Origin: Ecdyonurus torrentis
Lineage: Eukaryota > Arthropoda > Insecta > Ephemeroptera > Heptageniidae
Direction: 5' to 3'
Length of the DNA: 64,000 nucleotides
Assembly (NCBI GenBank): GCA_949318235.1
Contig: OX439130.1
Coordinates: forward strand, 42,111,040-42,175,039
Shown here piece after piece: positions 31,274-44,623 of this stretch. A program made the translations under genes and the position numbers. The stretch's first letter is position 1. Every line of letters begins with the position of its first letter. Under the pieces are notes generated by a model. The model worked only from the letters and a program-made list of their open reading frames with translations, was not told where the DNA came from and ran no database searches.

Positions 31274-31383
31274 GTAAATATGCGGAAATATTTATCACAT
31301 GTGTTTTTATTTTTAATTAGTTGGAAAGTTTAAATTTTTATGTTTTAAATCAAACATTATAGCATGTTCATATGTATGTATAT

Positions 31384-31427
<44 letters not shown>

Positions 31428-31429
31428 CT

Positions 31430-34350
31430 TCTTATTTATTATTAAACAAATAATAAGTAAAGTAATCTAGATAAAAGTATATGAAAAATTATCTTAAACA
31501 ATCAATAACTTCGTAGAAAAAAAAGTATAAAAAAATGTTAATTAAATTTTTAATTATTATGGTCAGTAAATTAACTTAAAAAGTATATATAATATATAAA
31601 GAAGACATAATCAATTTTGACCAACTTTTTTTTTTATTCTGAACTTAAATTATTATTTAAGAGATGATGTTTATCTCTTGTTTATTTTTGCTTAGGGTAT
31701 TAGTTCCAGATTTAATTTAATTTTTAACCAATTGAAAAAAGATCTCTCTTCAAGTCAAGTGAAAATTATTCTGGTTTGGGAGGTTACAAAAAAAAAAAAA
31801 AAAAAAAAAAAAAAGGCTTTAGTGAAATCTTTTCTCTACGAAAACTAACTAACAAGTCATACCAAACAACATTTTCAATTTTTCATAAGAGGCGTGGCGC
31901 ACTTCAAAATTATATACACATAAAGATATTCATGTGCAAATATACAGTGCGCGTGTTTTACTTTGAGTAGTTTACAGAAATTACAACTATGCAAATACAT
32001 ATAAAAATAAACTAATTATTTATTTTAGATAAAGAAAAATTATAACGTTTTGAGTAATGAAAATTGCAGCTACTAAAATATTGCTAAATGGGAGGGAAAA
32101 AAAAAAAAAAAAAAAAAGGAAGTCAAAGTTGATAATCAACAGTGGAGAAAAATCTATATAACAATTCGACTAATATGCATATATACCTTTCTATCAAATA
32201 ACACTACGGAAAACTTATAAACGTCAAATGTCCTTTTTTTTTCAATGATGAGAATTCACTACTTAAAACAATAATAGTTTATTAAGATTTTAACTTCATC
32301 AAAAATCATTTCATCATTGGCAGAAAATCTATACACAAAATGAATTTAAACTTTCATAAATTGTATGACATGTAAAATCAAGAACTTTATTTTATTTTTC
32401 TTATTTTTTTCCATTCATTAAAAAAAAAAAAATAATAACGTTACAGACTGTAATGCTAGATAAAATGTTAAATAAAAATCTACTTAGCCTCTTAATTTAT
32501 CTGCACGTCTGTCAGAAGACGCATGGCTACTGTTTTGAGATTTTGCATACACAAAGCGTCTAGTGTCTTCATATCGTCTATATATACGTCACGTACTTCA
32601 GACTTGAAGTAATCTACTCGACTTCGATTCATCGAATTTACTGGAGCTATTTAATTTAACAAATTAGACAAAAATAAATCAATTTTGTTTTCTCTCTCTC
32701 ACTTGCAACAATAAGTGTGTCTTCAATTACTGCTACTTGAGGCGATAAGTTCGTATTCCTATATTAGTAAAATTTCAATTTCATATCACTCTAAAATTAG
32801 ATCTTAAGTGCTGATCTTAGTATAGCTCAAAATATTTTCTATATAACGTACATTAAAATATCATGAAGAAACTATTACTTACAATTTAGATTTATTCATG
32901 TTTTTTTTTATAGGGTTTCTGAATTTCTGTCTTCTTTATTTTTTATTCGTTTTAGAGGCTCACTTTTTTACAACTGTTTGTTTGCAATGCTCTTTGCTCT
33001 TAACTTAGTAATTAAATTAACAATTAACTGTTTTCATTCAAATGAATTTCAAATGATTTTTATGTCATATATAAAATAAGAATAATCATATTAACTTAAC
33101 ATTTATTATTTTTATAAGGTATTAAATTAGTTGCTAATTTTTTTCTTCACATGCAGTTTTAATAACGTTTTGTAATTTTGTAACTAAAATATTTAGGCCA
33201 ATTTAAAATTTAAAAAATATACATCCTATATTTAAAACTTTATCTTCAAACACATTTTATCTTTATTTAAATTTAAAATAAAGTTTTTGTTCTTTTCTTC
33301 TTTCTTTCCAAAAACCTTAAAAAAATAACTTGGCTATCAGTTGTAAATTTCTTTCTCTTTTTTTTTCTTATCAACACGTGAAAAAGAATTTTCTTTGCTG
33401 ATTAGAAGAAATGACTTCGTACAGAAAAAAAATGTTAATTTATCAGATAATGATTTGTAGGAACGTGACATTTAAATCGTTTTCTACTTCATTTAAAAAT
33501 TTTACCATCTTGCATATTATTATATAGTTTTGAGAACTTCACATAATGAGCATTATTTATCAAATTCCTCTTTTTTTTTTAACAGTAGCGTAAATTTTGC
33601 TGCGTATTATTTCCATTTCCCTGAAGTTACTGTATATTTCCATTCATTAAATGTTTTGGTTATAATAATTAAATGTTACCTCGTATTGTTACGTTGAAAG
33701 AAGTTAAAATAATTTTGTTGACTATTACTGTATAGAAAATTGCAATTGAATTAAATATCATCAACTCAACCTCCACTATATACAGAATATAAATTTCTTA
33801 ATTTTACTGACGGTATAAGAAAAAAAAAAACTTATAAAAAAATATGTTTCCTTTGTTACTCGATCGTTAGTACATGTAAGTGCTAATTAAATAAAAATGC
33901 AAAGATTTTATGCTGCATTATTCTTGTATTTTAATTTTTACTGTATAAAAAATACAACAATAAAATGATAAGAATAAATTTTATAAATGTGGTTTCAAGC
34001 ATTATACACCCGTTTGTTAATTTTTTTATATTATACCATTTAATAACTCGCCGCGCTAAATTTGCAATGTTATTCTTACGAGAAAAATTAGCGCTAAATT
34101 TGGATTGTAAAATATATTATCACTATCGTGTATACAGTGTGTATATATATGTAATTAAATTCTTCACTCACAAATTTATCATTCTTCAATTACGTATTTA
34201 ATTTAAGAAAAGTATTTACTATAACAAGTACAGAAAAAAAAAAAAAAAAAAGAAAAAAATGACGCGCTACTATATTATCAAAATGTTTTAGATATGTATA
34301 TAATATTGATATTTTTTATGCTTATTCATAACAAAACAAAAAAATCCATA

Positions 34351-34395
<45 letters not shown>

Positions 34396-35850
34396 TGCAA
34401 TATAACAAAAATATAGTGATTATATTTCACCTGCTTTGCCGTGTGATTCATCAAAACAAATGTGTTATTATTTACTTATCAACTAGCAATGAGCGTTACA
34501 GTGAAACACTCAAGCAGATATCGCAAAAGTAAAACAATCATTATCAGTTTCAAACAATAAAAAAATATATATATATATATATTGATAACATTTTTCATGT
34601 GAAAATAATAATAATGAACACCTGCCCTTACACATTAGTTATTTTCAAATTAACATAAAATGATCAAACTCCCTAGTTTAATAACAATATCGAATTACAA
34701 ATTTTTATTAAATGAATTTTTATTCAATCATTTTTTTAAAGTTATTAATTTTTATATTATGTAAAAAAAAAATAATAATAATAATAATGAATATGTAAAT
34801 TGCTATTATAATTGATATTGCTTAATCATTTTTATGCTTAAAAAAATGGTTGATATTATATTTTATTATAAACCAATGTCTTAATAAAAACGTAACTTGT
34901 TTTAATGAAATTTTGTCAGTTTTTTGTTTGTTTATTTGAAAAGAAAATTTATTTAGTAATGATTTACCTCCAAAATTATAGTTTAATTTTAGTTATAATA
35001 ATTATTAGAAATTTGCAATTGGAAATTAAAAAAAAAAAAAAAAAAAAAAAAATCCTACTATACAAAGAGTGGAAAACTTTAAATTTACATATTATTTTAA
35101 CTCTTTATTAAAATAAACTTTATATATATATACATATAAAAAAATGCTTGACGCAATATTTTTTTTTTCGTTGCAAAATTGTTATACGAGCATAACTATT
35201 ATATATTTTATATAGGCTCTCTATTACAATTGTCAAAATTGCAAGGAGACGACATTTATTGGCTCTAAAGTGTTTTATTGTAATTATTATTAGCATAAAA
35301 ATCCCGAGGTATAGTATGACACTTTTTACTTTTTTTACTTTTAAAGTTTTTTTTTGTTTAATGTATGTAAGGTGTGTTTTAAAATTTGTATGTAAGGTTA
35401 AATCTGTCACTTCGAAAGATTATAGCTATTGCATTTTAATAAAAAAATTCAAAACGTTAAGTCCAAATTTGAAACTACGAAACAAACTGAAAGTTGGTTA
35501 ATAAAAGTTATAATTTTAACATATTAATTTTTATATATTAGCTGCAAAATAGCTGATTTCAAATTAAATAAATATAAACAAAATCCGTGAGCCTTGCTAT
35601 ACACCGCAAATTATTATAATTAATAAAATGTAATATGCGATCATGGAAAAAAAAAAAAAAAAAAAAACTAGAATAATTAATTATATAAATATACGTATAA
35701 AACTTTATACGTTTTTTTTTTTTTTTTTTTTTAACAACCACAAAATAATTATTATATCATGCAATATACAGTATTTTAACATAATATAGTTAAGGAAAGA
35801 ATTACTAAAAGTTACGGCGGAGTAGAGTGAGAGAAAGAGACGCATAAAAA
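31430..35850. other. AT-rich non-coding stretch
   Basis: Holds A27 (31788-31814), A21 (about 32097-32117), (TA)n (about 34354-34388), A24 (about 35029-35052) and an A20/T20 pair at about 35647-35733. No recognised gene. Confidence 0.65.
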
Positions 35851-35858
35851 GTTATACA

Positions 35859-35993
35859 TTATCTTTATCTCCAGCACAGCTATACTTGGAGAAAACAGAT
35901 AGTACGGCTAGTGAAGTTATCAGTAAAACTTTGTGATAACAAACAACGCCGGCCATTGTGGCATATACACATGACAACTTATGTACTTTATCA
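35859..35993. promoter_or_regulatory. cluster of GATA-factor motifs
   Basis: Six WGATAR matches in 135 bases, on both strands: 35859-35864, 35865-35870, 35897-35902, 35917-35922, 35934-35939 and 35988-35993, in a patch less AT-rich than its flanks. Such motifs occur often by chance in AT-rich DNA, so this is only a candidate enhancer. Confidence 0.2.
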
Positions 35994-36783
35994 ACTTTTG
36001 TGCCAAGAAAGGAAATTATTTCTCCGATATTTTGCTTCCCACTGATGATCAAAATGTAATAAAAATTTTAAAATATAACTTTAATATAAAATCAAAATAT
36101 TGCTGATATAAACAAAAATTGTAAATAAAATCTTTAAAAATATTTCTTATTTTATTTGACGATGATTTTGTTTATCAAATTTAGATTATATAAAAATACT
36201 AATGAATGTGTTAAGCAATATTATGAAGCAAAAATATGCTTGAGATATTATATATTTTAATTGTTATTAAATAGTAAAGGCATATAGTGCAATATTTTCC
36301 ATGTGTGCATAATGCATTGGATCGCATGCAATATTTATTAAAAGTATTGAATTTTATTTTTCAATAAAATTTTCTGCAACGTATATAGTTGCTTATGAAA
36401 ATGGTTCATATTTTTTAAAATATTATCTTACATCATGAAATATTATGCATTTATTCCACGGAGTGAAGAAATGACGTAATTTATACTGTCATTATAATTA
36501 GCACAATTGTTGATAAAATTGAAACAGCATAACTAATTCTGTTGTACAACATAATATTTATTTAAATATGTAACAGAAACTATGTAATATAGCATAACTT
36601 GTATTGTAATGAATAAATATTACTGAGTAAGGGCTGAAATAATTATTACGTATTTATTTTATCCGTGGCCATATTGCATTTCTACGCGTACAATTTTGTT
36701 TTCTTGCTATATATGATAAGCCATATTTTAAGAATCTTTACTTTTAAGTTATTATATGATATGAAAGTCGTAATATTTGTTGG

Positions 36784-36908
36784 TACACCTCTGGACAAAA
36801 GTTTACTAACGATTTGTATATAGGCAACCCACAACTATACCCTATATGTTATCTTTATGAGAAAACGCAGCGGCGCTGCCCCGTTCGGAAACTTTTTTCC
36901 AGAGGTTA
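36784..36908. mobile_element. 125-bp inverted-repeat element, Tc1/mariner-like ends
   Basis: Left end TACACCTCTGGACAAAAGTT and the reverse complement of the right end TATAACCTCTGGAAAAAAGT form a ~25-base imperfect terminal inverted repeat bounded by TA. CTGGACAAAAGTTT resembles Tc1-type termini. It contains a GC-rich core (CGCAGCGGCGCTGCCCCG). Only one copy was seen in the window. Confidence 0.6.
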
Positions 36909-38121
36909 TATAAAAAGGCATGATAATTTTATGTTATTTTTAAATAGTCTTTGATAACATACAATTTTTTTTTTTATTAATATTTTGAATATTTTGAAGT
37001 GTTTATAACTGAAATATTTTCCCTGGCTGCCGTTTTTTTTTATCATGCTATAACGACAACATTTAAATAAATTGTTATCATATTTTAAGTTATAAATAAA
37101 GTGGGGGAATATTTTATTTTAAATATAATGTGGTTCTACTAAGATAATTGTTTTCAACTCTATTATTATTATTTTTATGAAATCGTCTGCAATTTTCACG
37201 CATGCACTAAACAAAGCGTGACTCATGACGTCAATTCAGTCAAGTGTCAAAAACAGCTGATGTTATGTCTTTCAAAATAAAACGTGGATATATTTGTACA
37301 GTATATTATAATATAGTGTCTTAAATAATTATAAAATTGCATCGAGTGCATTTTTATGTAGCGATATAATGTTGCGTATTTATGCAATCATACAGAAATA
37401 AAAAAATGGAAAAAAAGGTCATAAACTTTTTTTTTCTATCGCGTGTCTGAATAAATGCTAATAAGTTATCTAATCTAAAATATGATATCTTGATTCATAA
37501 TAAACCAAAGCTATATATGAATATATTAAAATATAAAATTATCGTGTATATTATTATTATATATACACCCCACCGGATTTTGCTAATACTATTTGACGTC
37601 AATAGTAACTAAAAAAGTATAATGTATATATAAATTTTCTTTTGGTTTGATATTCTATACGTAAAAATTTAAATTCAAAATAATTTGCATGCAAATAATT
37701 AATTTTAATTTGACACTTACGTTTTAGAGGTTTTGGGTTGCTCTGTTTTCTTCTAGACATGTTGATTGTAAGGGTAGTTTTACTGTCGTATAGTTAAGAA
37801 ATGTTAAGTCTGTAATAGTGAGCAGCTTATTTGTTGATATAACGTTGGCAGTGGCTGCTTATCGTGACTGATAACTTCTCCAGCACCAATGACGTCATCT
37901 CGTGGATGCCGCCCCCCAAAAATTTATAATCTTTCTTATTTTTGTCTTTTACAAATTCACTTTATTTGTTAATTAATGTTTTAAACACGGTATTTAAATA
38001 AAAGTTTATTATTTTCACAATTTATTTTAATTTTTATTACATGATTAAGATATTTTTAATAAAACACTTAATAATGAATTAGTATTAATATCGTAATAAT
38101 TAGTTAAACCAATGCCATGCG

Positions 38122-38265
38122 GTGTTTGGGGTTAGAAACAATACAAAGTTGATTATGCGGAGGGCAGACAGCGTGGATCCACCTAATCCGCCTCCCAGAC
38201 ACCGACTGGCAGTTGTAAACTCAACCCGCGATTCCAGCTGCTCTTTTTTCACGCATGCGCAACTT
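38122..38265. promoter_or_regulatory. GC-richer island with an NRF1-like site
   Basis: A CpG-containing patch (GCGGAGGGCAGACAGCG, CCCGCGATTCCAG) includes ACGCATGCGC at 38251-38260, one base from the NRF1 palindrome GCGCATGCGC. A 60-codon plus-strand frame crosses it but is not recognisable as a protein. Promoter function is inference. Confidence 0.25.
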
Positions 38266-39483
38266 GTTTTAACATGTTTTCAACCAATAAGCATTGTTTT
38301 ATAGAGCCGCGATAAACATGCATTGTTTTCAAACTAATTGATTGAAGTTAAAATTTTTTAAAAATTATTTCGATTTATTGTTTTTCATGAAATGAAGCAC
38401 TCTCGCCTTACTTAGTTTTGGAATAACGAGCATACACTTTCTATACTTACAGTATAATTCATGCAACTAAATATATATAGACCTAATATTATGCATAATA
38501 GGCACTGATTTACATTTTTATTTCTTTGGAGCTTTTTATGACAATAATAAATAGAGGCTTTAATGATTAACGCAATTCTCCATAAACACGTCAGTTAAAA
38601 AAAAGTAGTGATAATAATAGCAATTAACTTATACCATACGCAGTGATTCTATACGTATAAATATTTTATCTTTGGTTTCTGTATGATATATGATATAATA
38701 TAATATATTATTATTATTCGAATATCTGCGCGGATAATTATAATTCCATTCCGATATGATTTGATTATTTATGTTTATAATTTACTCTTATTATTAAATT
38801 AAATTCTTAAGTGTATTAATTAAGAGTAAAAAATAATTACATGGATTTCAATTTTCGTGTAGGAAAAAATAATATGAAATAAGAAATAACTATAACATTC
38901 ATTTCTTTCTATTATATACTTGTATAAGGGAGGTAATCGGTTTAAAAAGTTCTTAAAACAAAAAATCTATGGCTTAAAACATGTAAATGCATTTCTAGTA
39001 TTCCTCACATAAATTTATCCGGAATCAGTGAAGTGGTTTTCTAAAAAAAAATCGGAAAAATGTGTTTTCTTCAAAAGCGTAATGCTAAATTAGGGGACCC
39101 TTCGCTTTCCCCGCGCTCTATACCTATAAGCTCCATTTCAATTACATTACCCTCTGTAACTTAAATAAAAAACTTTTCACCTATTGTAAAATAATTTAAG
39201 ATTATAATATGAAAGATCCTTAAAAAAAAAAAATTAGAAAACAAATAATGCGTATATAAAATAAAACTAATAGAGGATAGAGGAAGTCTGTGGGCAGTAC
39301 TGCTATCACTCTTGCCAACCCATTAAATGACATAGTACGTACCATTGTTATACTATGATAGTACTATGATATTCTTTATTATATGATAGTACTTAAAACA
39401 ATTTCAATGAAGTGCTAAAATAAAATTCTGAAGCGGAACTTTACAATTTTTTTCAATTTAGTGTCCTTGGAACAGTGTTGTGT

Positions 39484-39589
39484 CGGAAGTGCAAGATTGT
39501 GGCAGAGCAGCAGATGTGATGCACGACTTAGAGCAACAACAATGACACACAAGGCGGTGTCAAGTTTGTCGCCCTCGCGATGCGCAGAC
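39484..39589 (+). promoter_or_regulatory. ETS site with a short downstream ATG frame, possible promoter and first exon
   Basis: CGGAAGTG (39484-39491) is a strong ETS site. It is followed by ATG at 39542, opening MTHKAVSSLSPSRCAD and then GAC|GTGAGC, a good donor at 39590. The patch is GC-richer and has CGATGCGCAG near 39579. The only room downstream on this strand is about 1.7 kb before the convergent cnn 3' end, and no second exon was found. Confidence 0.2.
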
Positions 39590-39776
39590 GTGAGCAAAGA
39601 TGAAAAGTATCGAATGCGCAACAGCTAGAGGTCAGTGTAAAAAAATTACTGCTAAACTGACAATAATTCTAAAATTTATCTAAAAAATTCGTAAAAAAAA
39701 AAAACGCATATTGTAAAGAGTATACGTCCGCATATATAATTTTTATAGTTTTGGATTAAAAAGAAAGAGAAAGAAG

Positions 39777-39884
<108 letters not shown>

Positions 39885-40857
39885 TAAAATTAATTCTACA
39901 GTAGTCCCTCCTAATCAAATGCAGCAGCATAAAAACTTCATTATGTGTAAATAAATTGAGCTTTTAAAATTGTAAGATATTATAGTTTTCGCTTTGAGGT
40001 TCATTATATAATTATCATTTTTTTTTACATTTTGATACATAAAAAGCAATTAAACGCATGTTAGTTTAAAATCTCAAATGCAAAAGATGTGAAAAATACC
40101 GGTGGAAAATACACTAATTATCATAGAATCATGCTCGATTTTTTTTTTTTTTTTTTTTTTTGCATTTTAATAATAATGTAATGAATAACTTATAATACAA
40201 TTTTAATCTTAGAGCTGACTGACTGAAAATGTAGAATATTCAAATGTTATATTAATTTTGTAAAGTACAATTAATGTACTTGTGGACTAATATTATGAAA
40301 TTTATTTTATTAATTTCAATTGAAGTCATTGATGAAAATAAACAAATTTTCCCCTAAAGCAGAAATAATGTTTATTTTAAAAATTTCAATCCTGCACCTT
40401 CCCCCAATTTTAGCTGAACCCACATTGCTTTTGATTGTAGGAGATTGGAAAATAAACCATTTTGAACAGCAAACCTTTTGTTTCTTGATCTAAATTTACA
40501 GCATTACATTTTTTTTAAACATATGAACTCATTTTGTCTATTTAAGTTTTGTGAATTGCTCATATATAAAAAAAGAAAGAAGTTCTAAATAATAAGAAGT
40601 GAAGAGCAAGTAGAAATAAATAAGAACAGCAAATTTTATTTCAAAAAAGTATATTATATTAAAGAGAGAAGACAGTATATTACATACAATACATTATAAT
40701 ACAACATTGTATCACATAACAATTTTTATAAACTATTTTAAAAATGTCAATTTTATATTCAGAAAATATTTTATACACTTAATACATTACATTATATTGA
40801 TTTTGTTTGTTTGTATTGGTTCGGTTGCCCTGAAGTATTATATTGAGTGCTATGCAC
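39885..40857. other. AT-rich intergenic stretch before the cnn 3' end
   Basis: T21 at about 40140-40160; otherwise anonymous. Confidence 0.65.
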
Positions 40858-41218
40858 TTTATTATTATTATTTAGAAATTCTGTTTTGTTGTGAGCCAAA
40901 TGTGGGAGGACTAATCACTGGGATAAGATACATCGCTGTAAAAACCTAAAATGTATGAACAAAGTTAGTCATAGCCTATAAGCTACTACATAATTATTAT
41001 AATGTAATTTGTAGCAGTTAGAAAATACCTGCAGCCAGCTAACAAAAAACCCCAATGAAACCAATAGTTATTGAAATATATAGATATATTTTTAAATGTC
41101 TTTCAAAATATTATTAATTATGTTAAATTTACTTACAAATACATACTCTTTTATACAATAAATAATACATTTAAGAAACATCCACTTGCAACAGTAAATA
41201 AATATAATACAATTTAAT
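40858..41218 (-). promoter_or_regulatory. candidate cnn 3' UTR with poly(A) signals
   Basis: On the minus strand, downstream of the cnn stop, an ATTAAA lies at 41218-41213 and an AATAAA at 40863-40858. Either could end the transcript, giving a 3' UTR of about 90 or 440 bases. In sequence this AT-rich such hexamers occur by chance, so the choice is open. Confidence 0.3.
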
Positions 41219-41281
41219 ATGACACAACACTAGCAAGATTTACATAAATACAAACTAGATAAGTCTGGGAATTTCTTGAAG

Positions 41282-42283
41282 TTATGGGTTTTGTGTTTTA
41301 CTTGGTGGTGTGATTGCTAATGGAGGAGAAGACGAGGGTGCTAGAGAGCGTAGGTTCTGCTTGGCAAGTACGAGAACCTCCTCAGTGCGACGTAACTGCT
41401 GCTCCATGCTGGCTTGGACTTGCTGTCGAGCCTTGTTCTTGCGACAGAGTGCACTTAGACATGCCTCCATCAGCTGCTGACTTTGCGCAAGACGTTGTTT
41501 CAGTCGCCAGTTCTCGTCTTGTAGTTTGTTCTGACTTGGCTCTGCCAAGCCTGGGGAATTAGGGGCTTCCAGACTTGAGAGTCGCCCTGTATCACTCTCT
41601 ATTCCGAGATCAGGGGAGGAGAGAGTGTGACGTTGGTTCTCATCTACTGCTGCACCAGCTGTGGCACCAGCTAAACTATTGTCTGTATGGAACACATCAT
41701 CACAGTCAGATAAATGAATTAGACTTGATGGTCCAGTAGAATTAATATAATTACTATGATCTAATGCTAAGTTTTTCTCTGAGGTTTGTACAGATATTTC
41801 GAGACACTCAGGTTTATTTGCAATAATTTCTTGTTGATGAGCGATTTCTTCTTGAAGAAGTTTACAATGTGCCTCAGATTCTTGGACTTGTTGTGCTAGA
41901 TGTTCACAACGCTCAGAATCTCTTGCTGCTGCACATTCAAGTTGTTTCAATTGCTCTGAGGCTCGCTCCGCCAGAGTTTCCAGATGAGTGGCACGTACGG
42001 ACGCTGCCTCAGCTTGTTGCTCTAGTCTGACGCATGACGCCTGAGCCTCAGCAAGCTGTTGCTTGAGGTTAGCCTCGCTGGCAAGCAGTGTAGCAACTGT
42101 CTGCTCTGCAGCATTGCTTGCTGCAGTCTGAGCACTCAGTTCTTGCTGTACGTTGGCTAGTTGTGACTCCAGGACTTTGCAGCGCTCCTGGGCTCCACTC
42201 AACTCACTCTCGAGTTGACTGATACGTAGCTGGGACTGCTGTGTTACTATTTGTGCTTCACGAAGTCGTAGTGCCTCGTCACC
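41282..42283 (-). CDS. cnn: cnn terminal coding exon 10, long Ala/Gln/Glu coiled coil
   Basis: Acceptor ATGTTGCAG; 333 codons then TAA. The first half is a long coiled coil rich in Ala, Gln and Glu (SQLESELSGAQERCKVLESQ and similar). The middle is a Ser/Asp/Asn-rich loop (about residues 955-1010). The end is a second helix (ENWRLKQRLAQSQQLMEACL) and a Ser/Pro-rich tail (SSSPPLAITPPSKTQNP). The stop lies well inside unique sequence. Isoforms that skip this exon and use exons further left cannot be excluded, but nothing recognisable as cnn was seen there. Confidence 0.93.
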   Translation of the reverse strand, partial: GDEALRLREAQIVTQQSQLRISQLESELSGAQERCKVLESQLANVQQELSAQTAASNAAEQTVATLLASEANLKQQLAEAQASCVRLEQQAEAASVRATHLETLAERASEQLKQLECAAARDSERCEHLAQQVQESEAHCKLLQEEIAHQQEIIANKPECLEISVQTSEKNLALDHSNYINSTGPSSLIHLSDCDDVFHTDNSLAGATAGAAVDENQRHTLSSPDLGIESDTGRLSSLEAPNSPGLAEPSQNKLQDENWRLKQRLAQSQQLMEACLSALCRKNKARQQVQASMEQQLRRTEEVLVLAKQNLRSLAPSSSPPLAITPPSKTQNP

Positions 42284-44588
42284 CTGCAACATATTTATAT
42301 TTCTATTAATATCAAGTACAGTACATACCGTACATAGTGAATGGTGATTAGCAATTTAAGTATGCAAAATGCATGCCCAATAATCTTAAAAATGCAAACA
42401 GTTTAAGGAAAATAATATTGAACACAAAATTGAATAAATTAATGTGTACTTGGGAAGAAAGTTTGCCATTACAAAGTTTGGCATTACAAAAATGCCATTA
42501 ACCAGTCAAACTAAAGTACTGTAATTAAATAGAAATGAACAACTGAACAAACAATCCAGTTAATAAGTGCGACAACATCTTTTTAGTACAACGATATTTT
42601 CCAGAGATTCCATTACGAACTAATATTTAATTAGTTTTAGAAGGCCCATAACATATAATATAAGCATTATATTATAATATAATAAGTGGTACAGTAATTG
42701 AATAATTAATTATCAGGCATCTACACACAAAATGAAGCAAGAGTGGAAAGCTCAGTTAGTTTTGTCTACACAAAAATTTTCAGTTGACGAAAAATAAGTC
42801 ATCATTGCTTGCCACATTACACAGACCTTTTATTTCCTTCCCCAAATACATGAACAAGGTATGACTTATGGATTTAAATCCAATCACTCACCTTGACAGC
42901 TGTCGTTATCTTGGACGCCTCCAGCTGCTGACGAATGACATCATTCTGTTTGAGTAGTGACTCCAGCCGACTACGTTGACTCTCCATCTCTTGTAGCATG
43001 CTAGGTAATCCTAGCACTGCAATCTGGAACACAAACACATATTGTCAGTATCATCAAAATCTGGTGACTTAAAAGTAAGAGTGGCTATACCCAATACCCC
43101 TACTGCTTTAACTTGACCACTGGCTAACTTCTGGTTCCCTGTTAAAACTCAGGTAAGGCCCTACCTTTTACAATGTTAAATGAGTGGGCATCTTAAATAA
43201 ATCCAGCTATAGCTCAGAAACTTACAGAAAATAGTACAATGATCAAATGTACTAAAAGCTCAACAGCATGTATTCCTCTCTCTCTCTCTCTCTCTTTAAT
43301 AACTTTTCTGTGCTATTATTCAGTAGTAATAATGACAATTAAAGAATACATGTTATCCCAATTCATGAAGTGTACGGCAATTTAAGATTCAAATTAATTA
43401 AAATAATACTAATAAATCCCTATATAGTATAAGTGAATATTAGTTATCAAGTTACCTGCTGCTGAGGGCTTTGAGGAGTGACAGGGCTGCCATGGCTCTT
43501 GTACAGAGACTTGTAAGCTCCAAGCTCAGCACGCAAAGCCTCGTTGATCTGCTCAGAGTCTCGCAGACGGTTGGCCAGGCGTCGCATGCTTGCCCTTTTA
43601 CCTGTCATGGAAAAATCTTTATCAATTTTCACAAACAGATTATATTTTACAGAGTAAATTATTTATTGTTAGAAAATAAGAAAGCCATAATTCAGTTTCA
43701 TGCAGAAAAGTAAGCTCAGTAAGTTGTTTCCTCATGTTTAAATAAGTTGACGAAAAATATACAAAAAACATCATTGCTTTCCAAATGCAAAACTGAATTT
43801 CACATGATATCTTTAGTTTCACAGGGCTCTTTATTTAATATAGCATTGCAAAGTAAAAAAAAAAAAAATATATATAATAATAAAAAAAAAAATAAAAAAA
43901 AAAAAACTTAATAATAATAAAATATCTTGAATTACTGTACAATTATTATTATTCTTGCATTTCTTTTTTCTTGAAATAAGCTCAAATTTCAAAGAGATGA
44001 GTGTTGCATTGAACATAAGTTACAAAGCTAAACATGCAGTATGACACAACAACATACCAGGGGTGCGTGTGACAAGGTCAGCTTCTGATGACGCAGGAGA
44101 TACGAGGGCTGTCCTGTCAGTGGGTGCAGGAGTGGTGCAGCTCTCAGGCAAACCTATGCGCGCCAGAGACACAGAACGGTCAGGTTCTGACCACGCCTCT
44201 GACTCAGACTGATTATGACTGCCGGGAGCTTCACGCTCCACTGCAGTGGCACCACCCCCCTCCTCGTCCTCATCTTCGTTGTCGTGAATGCGAGATATCT
44301 CGCCAGTGGCCAGCTCTAGCTGGTTGCCAGCACCCAGCGCACTTGTCACTGATACAGGCCACAGCTCTGCACTGCGTTCGCGCTGCGCCTCCACCTGCGT
44401 ATACATCACACATTGGGTTAGACACTCCTTGCAAATTATCATAGTAAAAGCTTAATGCTGAAATTTGAAGCCAATTTGTACATTAATTATTGAAATAATA
44501 TCACTAACAAAATGCTTAGCATTGTAATAGATTTTACTGGCAAATAAACCTGAACTAAACTTTTTACATAGACATTTTTCTATCAAGG

Positions 44589-44623
<35 letters not shown>

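Larger units (their letters stand above)
42284..44057 (-). other. cnn introns 7, 8 and 9 (with exons 8 and 9 between)
   Basis: Three short introns: 43602-44057 with an A/T-rich tract at about 43855-43920, 43024-43455 with a (CT)n at about 43277-43297, and 42284-42891. No other features are seen. The 257-base intron 6 (44395-44651) carries T28 at 44593-44620. Confidence 0.75.

Noticed and set aside
41314..41562. Plus-strand frames opposite the cnn exons (also 44088-44444 and 45843-46242)
   Set aside because: Antisense shadows of confirmed cnn coding exons; the minus strand carries the conserved protein.
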